64,000 nt of DNA from Pseudomonadota bacterium (GCA_036339585.1 JAYZAS010000011.1:35451-99450); one strand, 5' to 3'. Positions 48,937-58,692 are shown, counted from the first letter of the stretch. Numbers and translations: made by a program. Notes: generated by a model from the letters alone, not told the origin.

Positions 48937-49998
48937 ATGGTTAAAGACAAACTCAACGATACATTAACGATTAGAGAGCCTGATGACTGGCATGTTCATC
49001 TCCGTGATGGCAAAATGTTAGCCTTAGCACTTGATTTCACTTCGCGTCAGTTTGCTCGAGCTATTGTTATGCCAAACCTTGTTCCGCCAATCACAACCGT
49101 CGCTGCTGCGCTGTCATACAAAAATAGGATTTTGAGAGCCTTGCCACCGGATAGAACGTTTACTCCTTTAATGACAGCCTACCTTACAGACGATATTAAT
49201 CCGAAAGAAATTAAGAATGGTTTTCGACAAGGTGTGTTTACTGCATGTAAACTCTATCCGGCCGGTGCTACCACTAATTCTTCTGCCGGTGTTACCGATA
49301 TAAAAAATATTTACTCTGTACTCGAAGAAATGCAGAGAATATCAATGCCACTCCTAGTGCATGGGGAGGTCGTGTCCCCTGAAATAGACATTTTCGATCG
49401 AGAGGCTGTATTTCTTGATACCATTTTGAAACCAGCTTTACAGAATTTCCCTGAACTGAGGGTCGTTCTTGAGCACATAACAACTGAAGAGTCGGTGGCA
49501 TTTATTCGCGAAACAAAGTCATCTGTAGCTGCAACGATAACGGCGCATCATTTAAGGATTGATCGAAATGCTTTGTTTGATGGAGGCCTGCGACCACATG
49601 CCTATTGCTTACCTGTTGCTAAACGTCGTCACCATCGTGCTGCCTTGAGAAAAGCGGCTGTTTCCGGGAGCCCGAAATTTTTTCTAGGGACAGATACAGC
49701 CCCACATCTTCAAAAAGACAAGGAGAGTGAATGTGGCTGCGCAGGAATCTTTAGTGCGCCGGCAGCACTAGAAAGTTATGCGATGACTTTTGAGGAAGAG
49801 GGGGCTCTGGACAAATTAGAGGCCTTCGCTTCAGTGTTTGGGCCGCGTTTCTACCGCCTGCCCTTGAATGATGGCACCGTGACTCTCAAGCGCTCGCCTC
49901 ATAGCCTGCCAAGCAAGATTATTGAAAAGGATATCACTGTTGTTCCTTTTCATGCGGGAGAAACTCTCCCTTGGCATGCAAGGTGTCGATGTGCTTAA
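48937..49998 (+). CDS. pyrC: Dihydroorotase, class II
   Basis: Cyclises carbamoyl aspartate in pyrimidine synthesis. A 353-residue class II enzyme: metal-binding DDWHVHLRD near residue 17, the Lys in CKLYPAGATTNS near residue 108 that is carboxylated, the His in ITAHHL near residue 202, and FLGTDTAPH near residue 250 with the catalytic Asp. Length is typical of E. coli-type PyrC. Confidence 0.96.
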   Translation: MVKDKLNDTLTIREPDDWHVHLRDGKMLALALDFTSRQFARAIVMPNLVPPITTVAAALSYKNRILRALPPDRTFTPLMTAYLTDDINPKEIKNGFRQGVFTACKLYPAGATTNSSAGVTDIKNIYSVLEEMQRISMPLLVHGEVVSPEIDIFDREAVFLDTILKPALQNFPELRVVLEHITTEESVAFIRETKSSVAATITAHHLRIDRNALFDGGLRPHAYCLPVAKRRHHRAALRKAAVSGSPKFFLGTDTAPHLQKDKESECGCAGIFSAPAALESYAMTFEEEGALDKLEAFASVFGPRFYRLPLNDGTVTLKRSPHSLPSKIIEKDITVVPFHAGETLPWHARCRCA

Positions 49999-50208
49999 GA
50001 CTAAATAGTTTTTAGCTGTGCCCTGATTTGTACATTTTTTCGTTAGAACTTTATTTCCAATGGTTGGATCATATGACGTTTTAGCGAATAAGAAGTCGAT
50101 CCATAACCGAAGCGTTGTTTCTTATTTTTTCAAACAGGAAAAAACCATAATGGCTCGTCCAACACTAATAGTGTTATCAAATTAGCGATTAAATTCTAGT
50201 ATCAAACC

Positions 50209-51636
50209 CTATTTACAATTCCCATATTTATGGGGGGTAGAGCCCTCTCCCAAATCCCAAAATATGCCCGCAGTCACCCCTAGTCCTTCGCGCAGGAAAG
50301 ATTTAAGACCGTGCTCATCTGGTCCGTGTTGGTTGCACCCGCTATAAGAATGAGGAATCCAAATAACTGGCGCTTTTAGTCCAGACTTAAATAATTCACT
50401 CGGATTCGAGCCGGATGAACACGGCAAAACGTTGGGCTTAACGTTTGTAGTCTTTTTAATCGAATTCATCACCCATTTCACCCAAGGGTGGTTTGGATCA
50501 GTACGGGAAGCAGGAAATTGATCGCGTCCTATCTCGGTATTTATCTTGACATGGTTAAGTTCTTTTTTGTCAAGGTGATGCCTCAATGCTGGAATGAATA
50601 CCTGACGGTCTACGTCTGTGGTGTATCGTACTTGGCATCGTGCCTTAGCGTAGGAAGGAACTGCGTTTACTGGGTTATCTGGATTGCCAGTTTTGAATGC
50701 AAGGACAGCGAAGCTAGTCCAGGCAAGTGTTTTCTCATGTACGCTTAAATCTGGCTGACCCCAATTTGGATCTGGTTCCTCTGTACCAGCACCTTGATCA
50801 ACTACCAGGCATTTGCATGCTTCAGATACTTGTGCTGGAACTTGGGCAGGCAGCCACTCTTTAATTTTTATTCTACCGCGCGGGTCAGAAATACTTGCAA
50901 TTGCATGAGCCAGCTGAATCCCAGCATCAGGAAGAACGCCCCCCCAATGACCTGAATGCATGGCGCCTGGCCGACTGTGATCCACTATTAAATCGAAAAA
51001 AACACCTCCCCGGCATCCAAGATTTAAATCCATGCACTTTGATGATTTTCGGGGGCCATCGAAGCCAAGAAAGATGTCGCATTTTAAAAAATCTGCATTA
51101 TTTTCAATTATTTTCAGAAGACCAGGAGATCCTTGTTCTTCTCCCATCTCAATAATAACTTTTGCATTAAACCCTAATTTGCCATCTCGTTCATCTAAAA
51201 CAGCGCCGAACGCATTTAATGCTAAAGTATGTTGACCCTTATTGTCGGCTACTCCGCGACCGTAAATTTTATCCCCCATTATCGACATCTTGTAAGGGTC
51301 TAAGCCTTCGCTCCATTCGGATCTTACAGAGCGAACGACATCGCCATGTCCATAAATTAAAACTGTGGGTAATGTCTCGTTCTCTATCCGCGATGCTATG
51401 AGTGCGGGACCACGATTTTTAACTGGATTTTCAACAACCTTCGTCTTAAATCCCAATGCTTTGAGGCATGGCACCATTTCGTCTCTCTGGTATCGATGCA
51501 ATTCATCAGCCAATTCCGGCACTTGGCTCTCTGTTGGAATAGCAACGCGACGCGCGAGCTCTTTTAAAAAACTGCCATCATCAAAGCGATCATGTGCTTT
51601 TTTGACAGCGCCTTCCCGTGTCTTAATATTTGTCAT
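50209..51636 (-). CDS. M20-family metallopeptidase/deacylase
   Basis: A 475-residue zinc peptidase of the M20 family. Seen: YGHGDVV near residue 95 (first metal His and Asp), GRGVADNKGQ near residue 128 (bridging Asp), EMGEEQGSPG near residue 164 (catalytic Glu and metal Glu), and late NQHGPDEH near residue 443. The dimerisation domain lies in between. A di-/tripeptidase or N-acyl amino acid hydrolase are both possible. It has no signal peptide. Confidence 0.9.
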   Translation of the reverse strand: MTNIKTREGAVKKAHDRFDDGSFLKELARRVAIPTESQVPELADELHRYQRDEMVPCLKALGFKTKVVENPVKNRGPALIASRIENETLPTVLIYGHGDVVRSVRSEWSEGLDPYKMSIMGDKIYGRGVADNKGQHTLALNAFGAVLDERDGKLGFNAKVIIEMGEEQGSPGLLKIIENNADFLKCDIFLGFDGPRKSSKCMDLNLGCRGGVFFDLIVDHSRPGAMHSGHWGGVLPDAGIQLAHAIASISDPRGRIKIKEWLPAQVPAQVSEACKCLVVDQGAGTEEPDPNWGQPDLSVHEKTLAWTSFAVLAFKTGNPDNPVNAVPSYAKARCQVRYTTDVDRQVFIPALRHHLDKKELNHVKINTEIGRDQFPASRTDPNHPWVKWVMNSIKKTTNVKPNVLPCSSGSNPSELFKSGLKAPVIWIPHSYSGCNQHGPDEHGLKSFLREGLGVTAGIFWDLGEGSTPHKYGNCK

Positions 51637-51751
51637 ACTGAATTGATCCTTATCAGGCTCATAAGTTCAAGTTGGGGCTTGCTTTCGTTCTTGTTCTTGC
51701 ACAATCTACATAGCCAGTACAATCTGTATCTAAAAATGAAAGGTTAAGATC

Positions 51752-52480
51752 TTGTTGTCAGAAGAAGAACGGTGGCAAGTAAGAATTGATTTAGCAGCGG
51801 CTTTTCGGTGGGCTGTTCGCCATGAATTACATGAGGGTATTTGTAATCACTTCAGCTACGCCGTTGGCGATAACAAATTTCTTATCAATAGGTGGGGTCT
51901 GCACTGGTCTGAAATTACCGCTTCTAATATACTTCTTGCTGACTATGATGGTCACGTTTTAGAGGGCAACGGTACAGTTGAGCCAACAGCATTTTTTATA
52001 CATAGCCGAGTTCACCTAGCTCGCCCTGAAGCCGTTTGTGCTCTTCACACCCATCAACCTTACACAACAGCCATTAGTTTACTGAAAGACCGGCGGCTGG
52101 AGCCGATCGAACAAAAAGCAATACGTTTTCAAAATTTGCTTGCTTACGACGATGATTACAATGGGACTGCATTAGATGTGGCGGAGGGAGATCGAATTGC
52201 AGCGACATTGGGCAATAAAAGTGCGGTGCTGATGGGGGCGCACGGGATATTAGTAACTGGTTCGACAGTTGCTTCCGCCTACGACGACTTGTACTATCTT
52301 GAACGCGCTGCACAAGTTCAGGTTCTGGCAATGTCGACCGGGAGACCGTTGCGCGAGCTCTCGTCTGAAGTGATTAAACGCACCGCTAGTCAGTCAGAAG
52401 GGGAGCGTGCAGGAGCGCAGGACCATTTTGAAGCGCTCAAGAGAGTGCTTGATCGTGATGAAGCAGATTACAAGGATTAA
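51752..52480 (+). CDS. Class II aldolase/adducin-family protein
   Basis: A 242-residue zinc-dependent fold of the FucA/AraD/adducin type. Seen: EGICNHFSYAVGD near residue 29, the paired His in ALHTHQPYT near residue 95 (zinc ligands) and GAHGILVTG near residue 163. It may be an aldolase or a decarboxylase; no kinase or isomerase is beside it. The start is TTG 51752 (AAAGG 8 nt upstream), since no Met occurs before residue 160. The dehydrogenase at 52493 follows after 12 nt. Confidence 0.86.
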   Translation: MLSEEERWQVRIDLAAAFRWAVRHELHEGICNHFSYAVGDNKFLINRWGLHWSEITASNILLADYDGHVLEGNGTVEPTAFFIHSRVHLARPEAVCALHTHQPYTTAISLLKDRRLEPIEQKAIRFQNLLAYDDDYNGTALDVAEGDRIAATLGNKSAVLMGAHGILVTGSTVASAYDDLYYLERAAQVQVLAMSTGRPLRELSSEVIKRTASQSEGERAGAQDHFEALKRVLDRDEADYKD

Positions 52481-52492
52481 GGATTTTTATGT

Positions 52493-53557
52493 ATGAAATT
52501 TTTGGTTTTGAACGGAGACGGCATAGGGCCAGAAATAGTGCCGGCCGGAAAACAATGCTTGGAAGCTGTTAACTATGCCCACGATCTCGGTATTACGTTC
52601 GAGGAGGAACATATTGGGCTCAAAGGTATAGAGGTGCATGGGCATGCTTGTTCGGAGAAAGTCATAAAGCGTATTCAAGAGCTAGACGGGGCAATTTTCG
52701 GCCCACACGATAACGTTAGTTATCCATCTGCACATCAGAGCTATCCAAATCCATCCGGGGTGGTTCGGCGATCTCTTGGCCTTTTTGCTAATATGCGACC
52801 TTCCAAGACGCGACCCAACGTGCCAGCTCATGTGCCAAAGATGGATTTGGTGATAGCGCGGGAAAACATGGAAGGCTTTTATGCCGACCGAAATATGTAT
52901 AAGGGGGGAGCAGAGTTTATGGCTAACCCCGACCTTGCCCAATCGGTCCGTAACATAAGTCGGTCAGCAACAATTAATATTGCGAGGGCAGGGTGTGAGT
53001 TTGCCATGCAACGTAAAAAGAAAATAACGATAATTCATAAGGCAAATGTTATGAAGATAACGGATGGGTTGTGGAGAGATGTGTGCTTGGATGTTGCCAA
53101 AGATTATCCTGAGTTGGAAGTGGAGGAAGTTATTCTTGACGCGTTCGCAGCCCATATCGTCAGAAGGCCGCAAGAATTCGACGTAGTAATCTGCTCAAAC
53201 ATGTATGGCGATATTTTTTCTGACCTTGCATCTGAACTCGCAGGAGGTCTCGGGTTGGGCGGCTCGATTAATGCAAGCAATGACACTTGTATTGCTCAAT
53301 GTGCACATGGTTCGGCGCCCGACATTGCAGGTCGGAACATAGCAAACCCAACAGCTATGATTATCTCTTGCACAATGATGTTGACATGGCTCGCTGCAAA
53401 ACATGACAAACCAAAATTCAAAAAAGCGGCGTTATCTCTCGAAGGGGCGTTAGCATCTCAACTTCTCGAGGGCCGTACACGTGACTTAGGAGGTGAAATG
53501 AATTGTGATGCTTTTGCAGCTGCAGTAGCGGATAAGGTTCTCATTCAACAACAATAA
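52493..53557 (+). CDS. Isocitrate/isopropylmalate dehydrogenase-family enzyme
   Basis: A 354-residue NAD(P)-linked beta-decarboxylating dehydrogenase. Seen: GDGIGPEI near residue 8, a substrate-loop region with LGLFANMRPSKTRP near residue 92, VIARENMEGFYAD near residue 118, and the signature region DVVICSNMYGDIFSDLASELAGGL near residue 230 (shown over its length in parts), then HGSAPDIAGRNIANPTAM. It is separate from a leucine operon, so a role on tartrate, homoisocitrate or another malate is as likely as LeuB. It pairs with the class II aldolase. Confidence 0.9.
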   Translation: MKFLVLNGDGIGPEIVPAGKQCLEAVNYAHDLGITFEEEHIGLKGIEVHGHACSEKVIKRIQELDGAIFGPHDNVSYPSAHQSYPNPSGVVRRSLGLFANMRPSKTRPNVPAHVPKMDLVIARENMEGFYADRNMYKGGAEFMANPDLAQSVRNISRSATINIARAGCEFAMQRKKKITIIHKANVMKITDGLWRDVCLDVAKDYPELEVEEVILDAFAAHIVRRPQEFDVVICSNMYGDIFSDLASELAGGLGLGGSINASNDTCIAQCAHGSAPDIAGRNIANPTAMIISCTMMLTWLAAKHDKPKFKKAALSLEGALASQLLEGRTRDLGGEMNCDAFAAAVADKVLIQQQ

Positions 53558-53585
53558 TTGAAGGCCCGTGTTATCAAGCACTCTA

Positions 53586-54428
53586 CTATTCGCCACCAAT
53601 TGCGTAATTTGGATCCTTAATCACAACTTTTACTGAGTCCCGAAGGCTTTTAAGGTACGCCTCAAGCTTTTCAGACACCAATATTTTGGTAATTTGGTCC
53701 CTAACCTCTTCGAACGGGGTGAGTTTTCCTTTATTGATCTGGGTAACCTTAATTATGTGAAATCCAAAGCGAGTTTTAATGGGGCCGCCGGTTGCACCTT
53801 CGGAAAGAGAGAAAGCGGCACTATCAAAAGCTGGGACCATTTGTCCGCGCTTAAAAAAACCCAAATCACCACCCTTCACACTAGACGGGCCTATGGACTT
53901 TTCTTTGGCCAATTTAGCAAAGACCTTACCCGCTTTCAGCTCCTCAAGCACGTCCTCGGCCTCTTTCCTGGTTTTAAGCAGAATGTGACTCGCACGCACC
54001 TGATCGTCACGGTAGCGTCGCTTGTTTTTGTTGTAGAAGTTTTTTAAATTTTGCTCATCAATTTTGCTGGCGTTCGTAATAAAGTAATCGACTGTCGTTC
54101 GGGCGAGAGCCGTGTCAAATATAGAACGTTGCCTTGCTTTAAATAATTTACTTTGGTCAAGCTTTAAGGCACGTCCCTCAGATGCGAGTATTCTTTGATT
54201 TATGATCTCGCGCATGATCTGGACTTTTTGTGCCGGCGGTATTTTTTTTAATTCTGTGTTGAAGTTTGGGATCATAAGTCTGATTTCGCGCTCTGTTATT
54301 ATCTCATCGCCCACGATCGCTATAACATGTTCTTCGGGATTTACGGGCTTGGATGTTTGCGCATCCGAAATGTGAGGCACTAGAAAGAGGATACAGGTCA
54401 ATACGGCGGTAAAAGAATATGAAGTCAC
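53586..54428 (-). CDS. Exported parvulin-type peptidyl-prolyl isomerase
   Basis: A 280-residue periplasmic foldase. Signal peptide residues 1-22 (cut near SDA), an N-terminal SurA-like helical part, and one parvulin domain from near residue 143 with RASHILLKTR, GGDLGFFKRGQMVPAF and TRFGFHIIKV. It helps fold outer-membrane or periplasmic proteins. It lies 110 nt after parE; start ATG 54428. Confidence 0.92.
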   Translation of the reverse strand: MTSYSFTAVLTCILFLVPHISDAQTSKPVNPEEHVIAIVGDEIITEREIRLMIPNFNTELKKIPPAQKVQIMREIINQRILASEGRALKLDQSKLFKARQRSIFDTALARTTVDYFITNASKIDEQNLKNFYNKNKRRYRDDQVRASHILLKTRKEAEDVLEELKAGKVFAKLAKEKSIGPSSVKGGDLGFFKRGQMVPAFDSAAFSLSEGATGGPIKTRFGFHIIKVTQINKGKLTPFEEVRDQITKILVSEKLEAYLKSLRDSVKVVIKDPNYAIGGE

Positions 54429-54538
54429 TATGTTTCTCGCATTAAGTTTTATTCAAAGATTTATCGAGCGCCCACTAAGCGCACTGTCAGTTTGGTTTTG
54501 ATAACGTGTTTTTTATCTTTATGGGCTTGGGCCTTATG

Positions 54539-56572
54539 CTAGAAGTCAAGATCGCCGGCGAACTCTGCATTTTTTTGAATGTATTGGAACCGTTTTTCAG
54601 CTTTGCGTCCCATAAGGCTCTCTACAAGGCGCGCCGTCTTACGCTGACCATCCTTATCATCAATTTGTGGAATAGAAACACGTAAGAGTGTTCGAGTTTT
54701 TGGATCCATTGTTGTTTCTTTCAGCTGTTGAGGGGGCATTTCGCCAAGACCTTTAAATCGACTGACATCTACCTTAGCATTTGTGCGAAATTCGGTTTCT
54801 AATAACTTTTCACGGTGTGCATCGTCGCGTGCATAGATGGTCTTATTACCTTGTGTCAATCGATACAGGGGTGGTTGTGCGAGAAATAACCTACCATTTT
54901 GAACCAAGCTTGGCATCTCACGATAAAAAAAGGTCATCAGAAGGGAGGCAATGTGAGCACCATCTACATCCGCATCTGTCATGATGATAATGCGTTCATA
55001 CCGAAGTTTTCCAATATCAAAATCGCTTCTGGTTCCGCATCCCAGCGCTTGAATTAAATCTGTCAACTCTTGATTGTTTTGTAATTTGTCAGCAGATGCA
55101 CTCGCTACATTCAAGATTTTTCCGCGCAACGGCAAAACAGCTTGTGTTGTTCTCTGACGTGCTTGTTTGGCGGAGCCCCCAGCGCTGTCACCTTCAACCA
55201 TGAAAAGTTCTGTCCCCTCGGATGTACTCTGTGAACAATCTGCGAGTTTCCCGGGAAGTCTAAGTTTGCGGGTCGCGCTTTTCCTCGCTAAATCTTTTGA
55301 CGACCTCCGTCTTTGTCTGTCTTCAGCACGTTCAAGTGCTCGCTCTATAAGTTCTCTTACACCAGCGGGATTATTTGAGAGCCAAATTTCAAAATGATCC
55401 CGAACGATTCCTTCAACTAATTTTGCGGCCTCGGGTGATGAAAGTTTATCTTTTGTCTGCCCCTGAAACTGTGGATCGCGAATAAATACCGACAACATTA
55501 CACAGGCACCACCTAGAAGGTCATCTCCGGTAATTTTGCTGATTTTTTTTATATTCGTAAGATTCCCATAATTTTTTAAGCCTCGAACCATCGCTGTTCT
55601 AAGTGCTGCCTCATGGCTCCCTCCTTGAGGTGTAGGTATTGTATTGCAGTAAGAATTGACAAAACCATCCTCGTCGTCGGGCCACGCGATTGCCCATTCT
55701 ATTTTTTCTTTTTGATCGCTACCTGCAGCGCTACCAAAAAAGTGCTCTGTGGTCAGCGAACTGCGTGAGCCAAGCGAAATCACTAAATAATCAGTAAGCC
55801 CTCCCGGGAAATGGAGTTTATCGGTTTCAGGCGGGGCATTACTTCCCTTAAGTAACTGGGCCGCACAGCTCCAGCGGATCTCTACTCCTTTATATAGATA
55901 AGCTTTTGATCTTGCCATGCGATAGAGTAGGGCAGGATCAAATGAGATAGTGTCACCAAAGATTTTTCTGTCTGGTTTAAATGTTATCGAAGTTCCCCGT
56001 CGATTGGCTGGGGCTTTACGTTCTTCCAAGGTAGTTTTTGGCTTGCCTCTGGAAAAGCTTTGGACGTACAGCTTACGTTGGCGTGCTACCTCAATTGTAA
56101 GTATTTCCGAAAGAGCGTTAACAACCGAGATGCCAACTCCATGTAGTCCGCCAGATGTGGCATAAATGGTGTCATTGAACTTTCCCCCAGAATGCAGGGT
56201 CGTGAGGATAACCTCCAAAGCGGATTTGTTTTTAAATTTAGGGTGTGGGTCAACAGGTATTCCGCGGCCGTTATCTTTTACGGTTGCAGAACCATCGCTT
56301 GCCAATTCTATCTCAATACGGCTTGCGTGCCCTGCAACTGCCTCGTCCATTGAATTGTCCAAAACTTCAGCGAGAAGGTGGTGCATTGCTTTTTGATCTG
56401 TGCCACCGATGTACATCCCAGGCCTTCGCCGAACTGGTTCTAACCCCTCCAAAACCTCAATATCTTTAGCTGAGTAGTTACTTTTTGCCATTTTTTTTGT
56501 TAAAGCTGTGTCAAAAAGGTCACTAGGGTGATCATTAATAGAACTTGTTTTTGATGATTTTTGCGGTGCCAC
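54539..56572 (-). CDS. parE: DNA topoisomerase IV subunit B
   Basis: ATPase subunit of topoisomerase IV, which decatenates daughter chromosomes together with ParC. A 677-residue protein: GHKL ATPase motifs EVLDNSMDEA, DNGRGIPV and GGLHGVG in the first 150 residues; TOPRIM motifs VEGDSAGGSAKQ near residue 458 and DADVDGAHIAS near residue 535. MHHLLAEVLDN and the length favour ParE over GyrB. The frame begins with GTG 56572; ATG 56491 (27 codons later) is an alternative start. Confidence 0.95.
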   Translation of the reverse strand: MAPQKSSKTSSINDHPSDLFDTALTKKMAKSNYSAKDIEVLEGLEPVRRRPGMYIGGTDQKAMHHLLAEVLDNSMDEAVAGHASRIEIELASDGSATVKDNGRGIPVDPHPKFKNKSALEVILTTLHSGGKFNDTIYATSGGLHGVGISVVNALSEILTIEVARQRKLYVQSFSRGKPKTTLEERKAPANRRGTSITFKPDRKIFGDTISFDPALLYRMARSKAYLYKGVEIRWSCAAQLLKGSNAPPETDKLHFPGGLTDYLVISLGSRSSLTTEHFFGSAAGSDQKEKIEWAIAWPDDEDGFVNSYCNTIPTPQGGSHEAALRTAMVRGLKNYGNLTNIKKISKITGDDLLGGACVMLSVFIRDPQFQGQTKDKLSSPEAAKLVEGIVRDHFEIWLSNNPAGVRELIERALERAEDRQRRRSSKDLARKSATRKLRLPGKLADCSQSTSEGTELFMVEGDSAGGSAKQARQRTTQAVLPLRGKILNVASASADKLQNNQELTDLIQALGCGTRSDFDIGKLRYERIIIMTDADVDGAHIASLLMTFFYREMPSLVQNGRLFLAQPPLYRLTQGNKTIYARDDAHREKLLETEFRTNAKVDVSRFKGLGEMPPQQLKETTMDPKTRTLLRVSIPQIDDKDGQRKTARLVESLMGRKAEKRFQYIQKNAEFAGDLDF

Positions 56573-57147
56573 TTTGGTCTGCCTTTACTCTTTTTGAGTA
56601 GGAATTTTTAACATAAAACTTTTCTGCAATAAGAATTTGGTTGCACCCACTAACCCAATTAACAAAATACTTATAATGTCGGTATAGATCGTTGGTGTTT
56701 CCATCAAGGACTATACAGTGTTTTCCGAGTTTCATGCCGCAATATATAGTGGTACGGGTTCCATTAAAACAAGATTTTGTAGAGAGGGGTATATGCCGCG
56801 ACCCGCCTCAAAAAATTAACGCAAAAATATCGGTAGAGAGCTAAAGAAAAGTTGCATTGAGATCTTTGTTATTTTCAATCAAAATCCGTATAGCGTATTT
56901 TAACTAATCCCGTAAAAATAAGTTGTGGAATTAAAGCGTATTGATCAACAAGATTTAGAATAATCTTTAAATGCATTGCAATTATGGCGCTAATACCCCA
57001 TATTTTCGTCAGCTTACGCAGATTCTAGGCGTAGAGATCTAGACGCCACGGCGCTACCTCGCGTTACTCCTCGACAATGTGAAGCCGACCACCGCAAAAA
57101 AATTATTGTTTTTTTGCATGATAAGAAACTAAATGATTGGAAGAGAC
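56573..57147. promoter_or_regulatory. Intergenic region with structured cspA leader
   Basis: About 575 bases between parE and cspA. The last 130 bases are locally GC-richer and folded: GGCGT/ACGCC stem at 57028-57047, then a 9-bp stem GCAAAAAAA/TTTTTTTGC (57094-57102 and 57109-57117) just before the start. Cold-shock mRNAs usually have long structured leaders, so this is likely the cspA 5' UTR with thermosensing potential. The rest holds nothing I can identify. Confidence 0.4.
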
Positions 57148-57357
57148 ATGCCTACAGGTTCCGTAAAATGGTTCAATCCCACCAAGGGCTACGGCTTCAT
57201 CGCTCCTGATGAGGGTAGTCAAGATGCATTCGTTCATATCTCCGCTGTTGAGAAGGCGGGTCTGGACACGCTCAGAGAAGGCCAGAAGGTCGAATACGAG
57301 CTAGTCCCAGGCAACAATGGAAAGTCGTCTGCTGAAAACCTTGTCGTAGTAGACTGA
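57148..57357 (+). CDS. cspA: Cold-shock protein (CspA family)
   Basis: A 69-residue nucleic-acid-binding OB-fold protein. RNP1-like KGYGFIAP near residue 13 and RNP2-like DAFVHISAV near residue 27 are present; VKWFNPTKGYG is the family start. ATG 57148 lies just after GGAAGAG; an upstream ATG 57133 would add five residues. The long leader suggests cold or growth-phase control. Its 3' side is followed by a perfect 12-bp hairpin. Confidence 0.95.
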   Translation: MPTGSVKWFNPTKGYGFIAPDEGSQDAFVHISAVEKAGLDTLREGQKVEYELVPGNNGKSSAENLVVVD

Positions 57358-57371
57358 CACTGACTTTTTAT

Positions 57372-57402
57372 GGCTACCTCTGGTTACAAGCCAGAGGTAG
57401 CC
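57372..57402 (+). terminator. Perfect hairpin after cspA
   Basis: A perfect 12-bp stem (GGCTACCTCTGG / CCAGAGGTAGCC) with a 7-nt loop, 14 nt after the cspA stop. There is no T-tract behind it on the plus strand, so it is either an atypical terminator or an mRNA-stabilising 3' stem. Confidence 0.45.
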
Positions 57403-57416
57403 GCTGAAAAGTACGC

Positions 57417-57545
57417 ATGCGTTTATCTAAAAGGCGCGCATGGTCCACAAGTCTTAGTTTTGAAAAGCTACAGCGTGAAAAGCGCAAAGTAGAAAAAAAG
57501 CTAAAAAGCGAAGCGGAGAATGCCAAGCGACGGCTCTTCCGCTGA
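57417..57545 (+). CDS. Possible small basic coiled-coil protein
   Basis: A 42-residue open frame after the cspA hairpin: Lys/Arg-rich with EKLQREKRKVEKKLK, likely a single helix. It starts with ATG 57417 but the AAAAG upstream is a weak ribosome site. Small charged proteins often sit beside cspA genes in Alphaproteobacteria; I do not recognise a family. Confidence 0.35.
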   Translation: MRLSKRRAWSTSLSFEKLQREKRKVEKKLKSEAENAKRRLFR

Positions 57546-57819
57546 GTAGCTTAAAGGTCGCTTTGAAAATCTTGAATTTATAACGGCACAGAAAATATGA
57601 TCTTGCCGAGGAAGATTGGCTGCCTACTTCTCACATATCGCAGTCAACTTTCCTGTATGGTTTTTCTTGTTCAGATTTTGTTGCGCGTAGTTTGAAAATG
57701 AAACGTGCTAAATTTGTCATCAACGCCTATGAACGGCGGCGCTGAGATAAGTAGATTGTTGTTGAATACAAATACTCAATTAGGCGTTTTTCTCAGACTT
57801 TTAGTTTCATCTCCTGAGC
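57546..57819. other. Non-coding spacer before the hisG 3' end
   Basis: About 270 bases with no convincing gene. It receives the 3' end of hisG from the right and of the cspA unit from the left. Nothing else was recognised. Confidence 0.3.
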
Positions 57820-58692
57820 TCAGGAAACGTGCTTTAGGTCAATTTCTAGGATTCCTTGCGCCCCAGCGATTTTAAGCTTTGGTATTAATGTTCGCACTTG
57901 GTCACGATCCACTACAGTCTCAATAGCGACCCAAGATTCATCCGTTAATTTGTTAACAGTGGGCGCGTGCAAGCTTGGCAACTGATTTGTTACATCCTTT
58001 AAAGCGCTAGATGGAACATTCATTTTTAATAGTACGCGATGTCGCGCTGCTAGGGCACTTTGAAGCATTAACGATATCTGTTCGATCTTCGTTTTTTTCC
58101 ATTTGTCAGTAAACGATCTTTTGTTGGCAATGAATGCGGTGTGAGTATGCAGAATGTCGCAGACAATGCGAAGACCATGTGCGCGTATAGTGCTACCAGT
58201 TTCCGTAATCTCAACCGCAGCATCTGCTAGGCCCTCTACCACTTTGGCTTCGGTTGCTCCCCATGAATATTCAACATTAGCGGTAATACTATGTTTGGCG
58301 AGATACCTTTCCGTATAATTGACTAATTCGGTTGCTACAGTTTTTCCTTGTAAGTCCTCTATTTTTCTAATGGGGCTATCATTTTCAACAACCAACACCC
58401 AACGACAGGGAGCATCGGACGCTTTAGAATAGACGAGGTTACAAATGACTTCGACATCGGCTTTCGTTTCTTCGATCCAATCAGTACCGCAAAGTCCCAC
58501 ATCCATTGTTCCGCCCGCAACGTAGCGCCCCATTTCCTGTGACCGCACAAGAGTGCAAGATATTTCCGGGTCATTTATTGTGGGGAAGTAATTGCGCGAA
58601 CGTGTCTCTATATTCCAGCCCGCTTGATTGAACAATTCGATGGTAGCTTTTTCCAAGCTTCCTTTAGGGATGCCTAATTTAAGTTGACCCAT
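57820..58692 (-). CDS. hisG: ATP phosphoribosyltransferase, long form
   Basis: First enzyme of histidine synthesis. 290 residues, the long HisG with a C-terminal ACT-like regulatory domain (from near residue 220), so it should not need HisZ. Seen: LKLGIPKGSLE at the start, GLCGTDWIEE near residue 86, and EITETGSTIRAHGL near residue 163 (PRPP-binding region). Histidine feedback is expected through the C-terminal part. Confidence 0.93.
   Translation of the reverse strand: MGQLKLGIPKGSLEKATIELFNQAGWNIETRSRNYFPTINDPEISCTLVRSQEMGRYVAGGTMDVGLCGTDWIEETKADVEVICNLVYSKASDAPCRWVLVVENDSPIRKIEDLQGKTVATELVNYTERYLAKHSITANVEYSWGATEAKVVEGLADAAVEITETGSTIRAHGLRIVCDILHTHTAFIANKRSFTDKWKKTKIEQISLMLQSALAARHRVLLKMNVPSSALKDVTNQLPSLHAPTVNKLTDESWVAIETVVDRDQVRTLIPKLKIAGAQGILEIDLKHVS

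Noticed and set aside
54539..56572. gyrB instead of parE
   Set aside because: Length and the HHL-EVLDN and TOPRIM context fit ParE; GyrB is longer in this group.
56535..56735. 66-residue minus frame upstream of parE
   Set aside because: It overlaps the parE start and shows no family features or ribosome site.
57372..57402. Calling the cspA hairpin a firm Rho-independent terminator
   Set aside because: No T-tract follows on either strand, so only a tentative assignment is kept.
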